A stretch of DNA of 64,000 bases from assembly GCA_035547515.1 (NCBI GenBank), contig DASZUS010000037.1, forward strand, positions 3,812-67,811, in the 5' to 3' direction. Source of the DNA: DASZTV01 sp035547515. GTDB lineage: Bacteria > Actinomycetota > Actinomycetes > JAFAQI01. The notes under the pieces are model-generated. The model was not told where the DNA came from. It worked only from the letters and a program-made list of their open reading frames with translations, and ran no database searches. Below, one piece after another: positions 8,421 to 15,353 of the stretch (position 1 is its first letter; each line of letters begins with the position of its first letter). The translations under genes were made by a program, and so were the position numbers.

Positions 8421-8768
8421 ATGGCGGCTGGGCCGGTGACGCGGGTGAGCCAGGCGCTCTACGACGACGCCAAGCTCGCCGGGGAGGTGCTGAACCGCAG
8501 CACATCCCAGCAGATCGATCACTGGGCGCGGCTTGGTCGCGAGATCGAAGCCTCCGCCGATGTCTCGAGCAGCGCGGTCGGTGAGGTGTTGCGAGGCGCC
8601 CGCAGCTACGACACCCTTCGCCAGCCGCAGGAGCAGGCCATCGTCCGCGCGGCATGGATGGAGCGGATCGAGCAGCTCCACCGTGACCTCGACATGCGCA
8701 AGGTGCACGCGGGCCGTCCGTATGCGGAGCTGGATGAGGCGGGGAACGTGGTCGTCCGCAACGGATGA
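8421..8768 (+). CDS. ParD-like antitoxin
   Basis: A 115-residue protein from the ATG at 8421 (MAAGPVTRVSQALYDDAKLA). The motif NRSTSQQIDHWARLGREIE (about residues 27-45) is the signature of the ParD-like antitoxin family, whose N-terminal part forms a ribbon-helix-helix DNA-binding dimer. The rest (QEQAIVRAAWMERIEQLHRD) would contact the toxin. A GGAGG site 6-10 bases before the ATG selects this start over upstream in-frame codons. Its last codons overlap the toxin start (ATGA), so the two are translated together. It probably neutralises the zeta-like kinase and represses the operon. Confidence 0.75.
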   Translation: MAAGPVTRVSQALYDDAKLAGEVLNRSTSQQIDHWARLGREIEASADVSSSAVGEVLRGARSYDTLRQPQEQAIVRAAWMERIEQLHRDLDMRKVHAGRPYAELDEAGNVVVRNG

Positions 8769-9349
8769 CCACGCCGGTTCTCCATCTGCTCGTCGGGCCG
8801 AACGGGTCGGGCAAGACGACCTTCTACGACCACGTCCTAGCCCCGGCTACACACCTGCCATTCGTCAACGCCGACGAGATCGCGAAGCTGCGATGGCCGG
8901 GCGAAGAGCTGTCGCGCGGCTACGAAGCGGCTGCGGCGGCCGCCCAGCTGCGGGACGAGTACTTGGCGGCAGGTACGTCCTTCGTGACTGAGACCGTCTT
9001 CTCCCACCCATCCAAGCTGGAACTGCTGCGCGCCGCCGCTGATGCGCACTACCAGATCACGCTGCACGTGATGCTGATCCCGGTGGAGCTGGCGGTAGTC
9101 CGGGTTGTGCTGCGCGTCGAGACCGGTGGGCACGACGTGCCGGAGGAGAAGATCCGCGCTCGGCACGCCCGGCTGTGGGACCACGTCATTGAGGCAGTCG
9201 CAATCGCCGATGCCGTGCGGTTCTACGACAACAGCAATGCCGAGCACCCCTACAGGCTTGTCGCCCGCTACGACCACGGCGAGCCCGTCGGCCCGGTCGA
9301 GTGGCCCGCGTGGGCGCCGACCGCACTCCGCGCGCTACACGTTGTGTGA
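8765..9349 (+). CDS. Zeta-toxin-like P-loop kinase
   Basis: A 194-residue protein with a Walker A loop GPNGSGKTTFY (about 11-21), then FVNADEIA (about 34-41), the conserved Asp/Glu region in zeta toxins, and TETVF (about 76-80). Zeta toxins phosphorylate UDP-N-acetylglucosamine and block cell-wall synthesis; relatives in the same fold have other targets, so the substrate is not proven. The start overlaps the antitoxin stop by four bases. The pairing of a zeta-type kinase with a ParD-like antitoxin rather than epsilon is notable. A long hairpin follows the stop. Confidence 0.75.
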   Translation: MTTPVLHLLVGPNGSGKTTFYDHVLAPATHLPFVNADEIAKLRWPGEELSRGYEAAAAAAQLRDEYLAAGTSFVTETVFSHPSKLELLRAAADAHYQITLHVMLIPVELAVVRVVLRVETGGHDVPEEKIRARHARLWDHVIEAVAIADAVRFYDNSNAEHPYRLVARYDHGEPVGPVEWPAWAPTALRALHVV

Positions 9350-9385
9350 ACCGTGCGGTACCGCGGGCGGTATGTAGCGGTTCAC
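9346..9385. terminator. Inverted repeat between convergent genes
   Basis: GTGAACCG (9346-9353) pairs exactly with CGGTTCAC (9378-9385) across a 24-base G+C-rich loop. It overlaps the toxin stop codon and the narK stop codon, so it can act as a terminator for both strands and as the border of the accessory patch. Confidence 0.5.
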
Positions 9386-10731
9386 AGATGCGCTGAGCGC
9401 CGCCACTCGATGCCCGGACGCAGGTAGGCGGCGAAGGTGACCGCGGCGCACAGCAGGTAGAACGCGATGAAGGTCGCGTAGGCGGCGTTCGCATTCTGGT
9501 TCGCGAGGAAGCTCTGCCGGAAGGCGAGGTTGACCCCCGCCCCGCCCGCCGCACCGATGGCGCCGGCGATCCCGATGAGCGCCCCCGCCAGCCGCCGAGC
9601 GTCGAGATCCGCAGACGCACCCGTCGCGGTCGCCCGATAGATCGCCGGGATCATCTTGAAGATCGACCCGTTGCCGATGCCGGCGAAGCCGAACAGCGCG
9701 ATGAACCCGAGCAGGAACAGCCCGAGTGAGTGATCGTGCGAGGCCGCCAGTACGACGGCCGCGGCGCCGGCCAGCGCGAGGAACATCGAGAGCGTGACCT
9801 TCGCGCCGCCGAACCGGTCCGCGAGCCAGCCGCCGAACGGCCGGATCAGCGAGCCGACCAGCGGGCCGATGAAGGTCAGCTCCGCGGCGTGCGTCGGGGT
9901 GTAGGCGAAGGTCACGAGCAGCACCTGGCCGAACGCGAAGCTGAAACCGATGAACGACCCGAAGCTGCCGATGTAGAGCAGCGAGACGATCCAGGCGTGC
10001 CGGTCGGTGACGAGCTCGCGCATCGCCTTGGTGTCGTTGCGCACGCTCGCGAGGTTGTCCATGCGAGCCCACGCGAGTACGGCGGCGAGCGCAACCAGCG
10101 GCAGGTAGACCGCCATCACGTAGCGAGGATGCGTCGCGCCCGCATTGAGTAGCACTGCGAGACCGACCAGCTGCACCGCCGCCACACCCAGGTTGCCGGC
10201 GCCCGCGTTGACGCCGAGCGCCCAGCCCTTGCGCCGCTCGGGGTAGAAGGCGTTGATGTTGGTCATCGAGGAGGCGAAGTTGCCGCCTCCGAATCCGGCC
10301 GTCGAGGCCGCGAGCAGCAGCACCCCGTACGACGTACCGGGCTTCATCACCGCCATCAGCGTGGCAGCCGGGATCAGCAGCAACAGCACGGACACGACCG
10401 TCCAGTTCCGCGCCCCGAACCGCGCGATGGCCAGGGTGTACGGGATGCGCGCCGCGGCACCGAGGAGCGTGGGCAACGTGGTCAGCAGGAACTTCTGCGC
10501 CGGGCTGATCCCGTACGCCGGGCTCATGAACAGCACCATGACCGACCAGATGCTCCAGATCGCGAAGCCCACATGCTCGGCGAACGCCGACAGCACGAGG
10601 TTGCGCAGCGCGATCCGCTTGCCCTGTGACTCCCAGAAGGCGAGGTCCTCCGGCCGCCAGTCGTAGATCCAGCGCTTCTTCGCCGCGGCGGTCGCGCCGC
10701 CGAGCTCGACCTCGGCTGTGGTTGCGGTCAT
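9382..10731 (-). CDS. narK: Nitrate/nitrite transporter NarK (MFS, NNP family)
   Basis: A 449-residue, 12-helix transporter of the nitrate/nitrite porter family. The nitrate signature GFGGGNFASSMTNINAFYP (in the fifth helix region) and the second Gly-rich stretch FGFAGIGNGSIFKMIP (about 340-355) are both present. It imports nitrate, or exchanges it for nitrite, for the reductase operon upstream of it. An AGGAGG ribosome site precedes the ATG by six bases. A candidate GlnR box lies 45-60 bases upstream. It is separated from the reductase operon by mobA on the other strand. Confidence 0.92.
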   Translation of the reverse strand: MTATTAEVELGGATAAAKKRWIYDWRPEDLAFWESQGKRIALRNLVLSAFAEHVGFAIWSIWSVMVLFMSPAYGISPAQKFLLTTLPTLLGAAARIPYTLAIARFGARNWTVVSVLLLLIPAATLMAVMKPGTSYGVLLLAASTAGFGGGNFASSMTNINAFYPERRKGWALGVNAGAGNLGVAAVQLVGLAVLLNAGATHPRYVMAVYLPLVALAAVLAWARMDNLASVRNDTKAMRELVTDRHAWIVSLLYIGSFGSFIGFSFAFGQVLLVTFAYTPTHAAELTFIGPLVGSLIRPFGGWLADRFGGAKVTLSMFLALAGAAAVVLAASHDHSLGLFLLGFIALFGFAGIGNGSIFKMIPAIYRATATGASADLDARRLAGALIGIAGAIGAAGGAGVNLAFRQSFLANQNANAAYATFIAFYLLCAAVTFAAYLRPGIEWRRSAHL

Positions 10732-10775
10732 GCTGGCCTCCTGATTGCGTCCCGTCGCGACGGTAGGAAGCAGGC

Positions 10776-10791
10776 GTTACGCGGCCGTAAC
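10776..10791. promoter_or_regulatory. Candidate GlnR box upstream of narK
   Basis: GTTAC, six bases, GTAAC. This fits the GlnR consensus gTnAC-n6-GnAAc described in Streptomyces and Mycobacterium and is a perfect inverted repeat of the half-sites. It lies 45-60 bases before narK and 59-75 bases before mobA on the other strand, so it could serve either. A GlnR orthologue is encoded at 61178-61933. Confidence 0.65.
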
Positions 10792-10850
10792 CCGCGGATC
10801 ATGCTCAGTGAAGTTGTGCTCACCCTCGCGGGACGCCGAAGGAGAGGTCC

Positions 10851-11408
10851 GTGGAACGCTTCGACGCGATCATCGTGGCGGGCGGTGAAGGCCGCCGGCT
10901 CGGCGGCACCGACAAGGCAGAGCTCGTCGTGGCGCGCGGCCGCCTGCTCGACATCGTGGTCGAGGCATGCGCGGCGGCTGAGCGGACGATCATCGTCGGA
11001 CCCCGTCGCGAAACAGCGCGACCGGTGATCTGGACGATCGAAGAGCCACCCGGCGGCGGCCCTTGCGCCGCTCTCGCGGCCGGCCTCGCCGAGGTGGCCG
11101 CACCGACCGTCGTACTGCTCGCCGTCGACCTCCCGAACCTCACCGCCGACCTCGTCGCGTCCCTGGCGTCCTCGGCGCCCACGGTGGCCGTCGATGCCGG
11201 CGGCCGGGAGCAGTGGCTGCTGTCAAGCTGGCCGGTCGCATCCTTGGTGGGCATTCCGTCGAGCGGATCCCTGCGCGATGCGCTCGGTCCGTTGCCGCAC
11301 GGGACCCTGGAGGTCGGCGACGGCGCCCGGGACGTCGATACGCCGAGCGACCTGGCTCACGCGGCGAGTGAGATCTCGACCACCCCGTCGCAGACCCGCG
11401 CCGAGTAG
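10851..11408 (+). CDS. mobA: MobA-like molybdenum cofactor guanylyltransferase
   Basis: A 185-residue nucleotidyltransferase. The N-terminal loop VAGGEGRRLGGTDKAEL carries the GG-x3-R-x-G-x3-K pattern that binds GTP, and LAVDLPNL (about 84-91) holds the metal-binding Asp. MobA joins GMP to molybdopterin to make the bis-MGD cofactor required by the nitrate reductase encoded next door, so its position makes sense. GTG start with GGAGAGG before it. Its last 52 bases overlap the end of nirD on the opposite strand. Confidence 0.85.
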   Translation: MERFDAIIVAGGEGRRLGGTDKAELVVARGRLLDIVVEACAAAERTIIVGPRRETARPVIWTIEEPPGGGPCAALAAGLAEVAAPTVVLLAVDLPNLTADLVASLASSAPTVAVDAGGREQWLLSSWPVASLVGIPSSGSLRDALGPLPHGTLEVGDGARDVDTPSDLAHAASEISTTPSQTRAE

Positions 11409-11683
11409 CAGCGCACGCGCGTCTCGGGATCGTCGACGGCGGTCCCGGTACGCAGGTCGAAGGCCTGCTTGTACATCGGCGAGAACACGACATCGGCGTC
11501 GCCGCGGGATCCGACGATTCCCCGCGACAGGACGGCGACCCCGCAGTACGGGTCGAGGTCGTCGACCGCGAGGACGGTGTCATCCGGCAGCCGGAAGACC
11601 GCCACGTCACGGCCCTCCACCAACGCGCACACGCCTCGGCCCTCGACCAGATCATCGAGCCGGCAGATCGCAACCCAGCTCAC
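11357..11683 (-). CDS. nirD: Nitrite reductase small subunit NirD (Rieske-fold, ligands absent)
   Basis: A 108-residue subunit from the GTG at 11683, which overlaps the nirB stop as GTGA; a longer reading is possible but lacks sense. The Rieske fold is recognisable (VAICRLDDLVEGRGVCAL, then DDLDPYCGVAVLSRGIVGSR and SPMYKQAFDL), but the Cys-x-His and Cys-x2-His ligands are missing, as in E. coli-type NirD. It therefore should not carry a [2Fe-2S] cluster. It works with NirB in reducing nitrite to ammonia with NAD(P)H. Confidence 0.88.
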   Translation of the reverse strand: MSWVAICRLDDLVEGRGVCALVEGRDVAVFRLPDDTVLAVDDLDPYCGVAVLSRGIVGSRGDADVVFSPMYKQAFDLRTGTAVDDPETRVRCYSARVCDGVVEISLAA

Positions 11684-14127
11684 GGCGCACCCACCGGGAT
11701 CCGTGATCCGAGGTTGACGTGCCGGGTGAAGCGGGCCAGCCGCTGCGGGTCGGCCAGGGTCTCCGCCCACTCGTCGCGGTAGTCGCGGATGTGGGCAGCC
11801 ATCTCGGCGTCCAGCTCGTCGTGGATGCCGAGCACGTCGTCGAAGACGACCGCCCGCACGTGGTCGAGCCCGCCCTCGATCCGTTCCAACCAGGTCGAGG
11901 TGCGCTCCAGCCGCATCCCGGTGCGCAGGTAGTACCCCAGGAACCGGTCGATCGCCTGGACGAGCTCCTCGCTGGAGAGGTCGGCGGCGAGCAGGTCGGC
12001 ATGACGAGGCACCGCGCCGCCGTTACCGCAGACGTAGAGGTTCCAGCCCTTCTCGGTGGCGATGACCCCGACGTCCTTGGATCTCGCCTCGGCGCATTCG
12101 CGGGCACAGCCCGACACCGCCATCTTGATCTTGTGCGGCGCGCGCAGCCCGCGGTAGCGAAGCTCGAGGTCGACGGCCATCGCGACCGAGTCCTGTACGC
12201 CGTACCGGCACCAGGTGTTTCCCACGCACGACTTCACGGTGCGCAACGCCTTGCCGTACGCGTGGCCGCTCTCCATCCCAGCCGCGACCAGCCGCTGCCA
12301 GATCGCCGGCAGCTGCTCGGCGTGGGCGCCGAACAGGTCGATGCGCTGCCCGCCGGTGACCTTCGTGTAGAGCCCGAAGTCCCGCGCCACCTCACCGATC
12401 GCGATCAGCTTCTCCGGAGTGACCTCGCCGCCCGGAAGCCGCGGCACCACGGAGTAAGTGCCGTCCTTCTGCAGGTTCGCCAGCATGTGGTCGTTGGTGT
12501 CCTGCAGCCCGGCTTGCTCGCCGTCGAGAATGTAGGACCTGGTCCGGATCGCGAGGATCGACGCGACGACCGGCTTGCAGATGTCGCAGCCTCGTCCGGT
12601 GCCGTGGCGAGCGACGAGGTCGGCGAACGAGCCGATGCGCTCTCGCCGGACGATCTCGTCGAGCTCCGCACGCGTCTGCGTGAAGTGCTCGCACAGTGCC
12701 GTGGAGACCTCGAGACCCGCCTTGGTGAGCTCGGTGTCGAGGACCTTCTTGACCAGCGTGCTGCACGACCCGCAGCCGGTCCCGGCCTTGGTGTCCCGCT
12801 TGAGCCCGGCAAGCTCGCACTGCCCGCGCGCAATGGCGTCGCACAACGTCTGCTTCGTGACGTTGTGGCACGAGCACACGACGGCGGCAGCCGGCAGCTC
12901 TCGCTCGGCGCCACCCGCTCGCGGCGGGACGAGCAGGTCCTCGAGCCGCTCCGGCAGCGCGTCGTGCGCTCCGACGAGCGCCCGCAGCTCGCTGTACGTC
13001 GAGGCGTCGCCGACCAGGATCCCGCCGAGCAGGACGCTTCCTGTCGCGTCCACGACCAGCTTCTTGTACACGCCGGCGACCGAGTCGGTGAAGGTCACCT
13101 CCTGCGCTCCCTCGGCGGTCGCGAACGCGTCGCCGAAGGAGGCCACATCGACGCCCATCAACTTCAGCTTCGTGCTCATGTCGGCGCCGGTGAAGGCACC
13201 GTCGCCGCCGAGCAACCGGTCGGCGACCACCTCCGCCATCGCGTAGCCGGGAGCGACCAGCCCGTACACGCGCCCGGCCGCCACCGCGACCTCGCCGATG
13301 GCGAAGACCGCCGGGTCACTCGTGCGGCAGGCCTCGTCCACCAGCACGCCGCCTCGCTCGTGCACGTCGAGTCCGCACTGCCGGGCGAGCTCGTCGCGCG
13401 GCCGGATGCCGGCGGAGAACACGACGAGCTCGGTTTCCACCTCGCTGCCGTCGGCGAACTGCAGCGCTCGGACCGCACCGCTGTCGTCAGTGAGAACCGC
13501 GGAGGTCTGTACGCCGGTGTGCACCTCGACGCCGCGACCGACGATGTGGTGGCGCAGCAGCTCGCCACCCGGGCCGTCCACCTGCAGCGGCATCAGCCGC
13601 GGAGCCATCTCGACGACGTGGGCGTAGAGCCCGAGCGAGCGCAGCGCGTTCGCTGCCTCCAGGCCGAGCAGGCCGCCGCCGATCACCAACCCGGTGCGGC
13701 GGGATTCGGCGTACCCGCGGATCGCGTCGAGGTCCTCGATCGTGCGGTAGACGAAGCACCCTTCTCCGTCACGGCCGTCGATCGGCGGGACGAACGGGTA
13801 GCTGCCGGTCGCGAGCACGAGCGCGTCGTACCGAAGCCGTTCGCCGGTGTCGAGGATCACGTGCTGCGCAGGCCGGTCGATGCCGACGACCTTCGTCCCG
13901 GTCCGCAGCGTGAGGCCATCTGCTTCGAAGAAGCCGCCAGGGACGAGGCAGAGGTCCTCGGCCGTGGCGTCGGTGAAGTAGCTGGTCAGCGCGACCCGGT
14001 CGTACGCCGGCCGCGGCTCCTCTCCGACGACCGTGACCGACCAGGTCGCGAGTCCGCCGCGGTCGACGATCGCCTCCACCAGGCGGTGGCCGACCATGCC
14101 ATGGCCGACGACGACGAGCTGCTTCAC
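11680..14127 (-). CDS. nirB: Assimilatory nitrite reductase large subunit NirB
   Basis: An 815-residue siroheme enzyme that reduces nitrite to ammonium. The N-terminal third is an FAD/NAD(P)H-binding module (VVGHGMVGHRLVEA at the start, then VIGGGLLGLEAANAL near 150). A BFD-like [2Fe-2S] segment follows (CSCHNVTKQTLC and GTGCGSC, about 410-460), plus a second Cys pair GRGCDICK. The C-terminal ferredoxin-sulfite/nitrite domain has the [4Fe-4S]-siroheme ligands in KSCVGNTWCRYG and SGCARECAEA. The ATG overlaps the upstream gene's stop (ATGA), and its own stop overlaps nirD. Confidence 0.95.
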   Translation of the reverse strand: MKQLVVVGHGMVGHRLVEAIVDRGGLATWSVTVVGEEPRPAYDRVALTSYFTDATAEDLCLVPGGFFEADGLTLRTGTKVVGIDRPAQHVILDTGERLRYDALVLATGSYPFVPPIDGRDGEGCFVYRTIEDLDAIRGYAESRRTGLVIGGGLLGLEAANALRSLGLYAHVVEMAPRLMPLQVDGPGGELLRHHIVGRGVEVHTGVQTSAVLTDDSGAVRALQFADGSEVETELVVFSAGIRPRDELARQCGLDVHERGGVLVDEACRTSDPAVFAIGEVAVAAGRVYGLVAPGYAMAEVVADRLLGGDGAFTGADMSTKLKLMGVDVASFGDAFATAEGAQEVTFTDSVAGVYKKLVVDATGSVLLGGILVGDASTYSELRALVGAHDALPERLEDLLVPPRAGGAERELPAAAVVCSCHNVTKQTLCDAIARGQCELAGLKRDTKAGTGCGSCSTLVKKVLDTELTKAGLEVSTALCEHFTQTRAELDEIVRRERIGSFADLVARHGTGRGCDICKPVVASILAIRTRSYILDGEQAGLQDTNDHMLANLQKDGTYSVVPRLPGGEVTPEKLIAIGEVARDFGLYTKVTGGQRIDLFGAHAEQLPAIWQRLVAAGMESGHAYGKALRTVKSCVGNTWCRYGVQDSVAMAVDLELRYRGLRAPHKIKMAVSGCARECAEARSKDVGVIATEKGWNLYVCGNGGAVPRHADLLAADLSSEELVQAIDRFLGYYLRTGMRLERTSTWLERIEGGLDHVRAVVFDDVLGIHDELDAEMAAHIRDYRDEWAETLADPQRLARFTRHVNLGSRIPVGAP

Positions 14128-15353
14128 GCGACTCTCCCTTCGGGTGAGGAGAACAGGAGCTCATGGCGGTCGGCCGGGAGCGGCCTGCCGCGTTCGAAGG
14201 CACGGGTGAGCTCGCCCGCCGCCGACACGTCGCCGACCAGCAGCGCCCCGATCAGTTGCCCGTCGCGTACGACGGTCTTGCGGTAGGTGCGGGCAACCGG
14301 GTTCGCGAGGCAGAGCACTTCGGTGTTCGCGTCGGCGACGGCGGCGGTGTCGCCCATCGCGGCGAGCTCGACGCCGGCGGCGCGCAGCCGGGTGATCTGC
14401 GGGCACTGCTCGACGTTGCCCACGGCCGCGCCGGTGAGCACGCCGGCGAGCGCCGTGGCGTGGTCGATCGCGGACTGTGCCCACCCCGAGACGCTGCCGC
14501 GGTACTCCGCGCACTCCCCGATCGCCCACACCTGCGGCGCCGAGGTGGCGAAGCTGTCATCGACGACGATCCCGTGGCGTACGGCGATCCCGGCCTCCTG
14601 GGCGAGCCTGGTGGCCGGCCGGATGCCGCAGGCGAAGACCACCAGGTCGCAGTCGAGCTCGTAGCGGTTTGCCAGGCAGACCGCCTCGACGCGGTCGTCC
14701 GGACCGCTGCGAAGCGCGGTGGCCCGGGTGTCGAGATAGGTCGTGATTCCCAGGTCGTCGAGGGTGCGGCGCAGCATCTCCGCACCGCCGGCGTCGAGCT
14801 GCTTCTCCATCAGGTGGGGGGCCTGGTGGACGATCTCGACCTGGCAGCCGAGCAGGGACAGGCCGCGCGCGGCTTCCAGACCCAGCAGCCCGCCGCCGAT
14901 CACCACTGCTCGTTTGCCGGGAGCCGCCGCCGCGGCGATCTGCTCGCAGTCGGCGAGGGTGCGGAAGGCGAAGATGCCTGGCCGCATCCGCCCGCGGTCG
15001 GACGCGATCCCGCGCAGGCTCGGCAAGTGCGGGTGGCTGCCGGTCGCGAGGACGAGCCGCTCGTAGCGCAGCAGGGTGCGGTCGGCCAGCCGCACCTCGC
15101 GCCGCTGCACGTCCAGCCCGGTCGCCCGCTGGCCGCGCAGCACCGCGACTCCGTTGCGCCGGTACCACCCCGGCGTACGCATCTCGAGGTCGCGCGGATC
15201 GTGGATTCCGCCGAGTACGCCGGACAGCAGCAGGCGGTTGTAGGCGTGGTGCGGCTCGTCGCCCACGACGGTGATGTCGTCGACGCCGCGCGCGACCAGC
15301 TCCTGCACCAGCCGCCCGGCCGCCATGCCGTTGCCGATGATCAGCGTTCTCAC
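14124..15353 (-). CDS. FAD-dependent NAD(P)H oxidoreductase, electron-transfer subunit of nitrate reductase
   Basis: A 409-residue flavoprotein with two dinucleotide-binding loops: IIGNGMAAGRLV at the N-terminus for FAD and VIGGGLLGLEAARGL near 150 for NAD(P)H. It resembles the first half of NirB and the NasB-type reductase component. The likely role is to pass electrons from NAD(P)H to the catalytic nitrate reductase, which lacks a flavin domain of its own. The GTG at 15353 overlaps the stop of that gene (GTGA). It has no BFD-type cysteine cluster, so it is shorter than classical NasB; any iron-sulfur step must be in the partner. Confidence 0.82.
   Translation of the reverse strand: MRTLIIGNGMAAGRLVQELVARGVDDITVVGDEPHHAYNRLLLSGVLGGIHDPRDLEMRTPGWYRRNGVAVLRGQRATGLDVQRREVRLADRTLLRYERLVLATGSHPHLPSLRGIASDRGRMRPGIFAFRTLADCEQIAAAAAPGKRAVVIGGGLLGLEAARGLSLLGCQVEIVHQAPHLMEKQLDAGGAEMLRRTLDDLGITTYLDTRATALRSGPDDRVEAVCLANRYELDCDLVVFACGIRPATRLAQEAGIAVRHGIVVDDSFATSAPQVWAIGECAEYRGSVSGWAQSAIDHATALAGVLTGAAVGNVEQCPQITRLRAAGVELAAMGDTAAVADANTEVLCLANPVARTYRKTVVRDGQLIGALLVGDVSAAGELTRAFERGRPLPADRHELLFSSPEGRVA

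Noticed and set aside
7661..9385. Attachment-site repeat of the tRNA-Lys 3' end
   Set aside because: I could not find a second copy of the T-arm/acceptor sequence downstream by eye, and no integrase gene is present.
11719..14286. An 855-codon plus-strand frame across nirB
   Set aside because: Same mirrored composition; nirB on the other strand has all metal and cofactor motifs.
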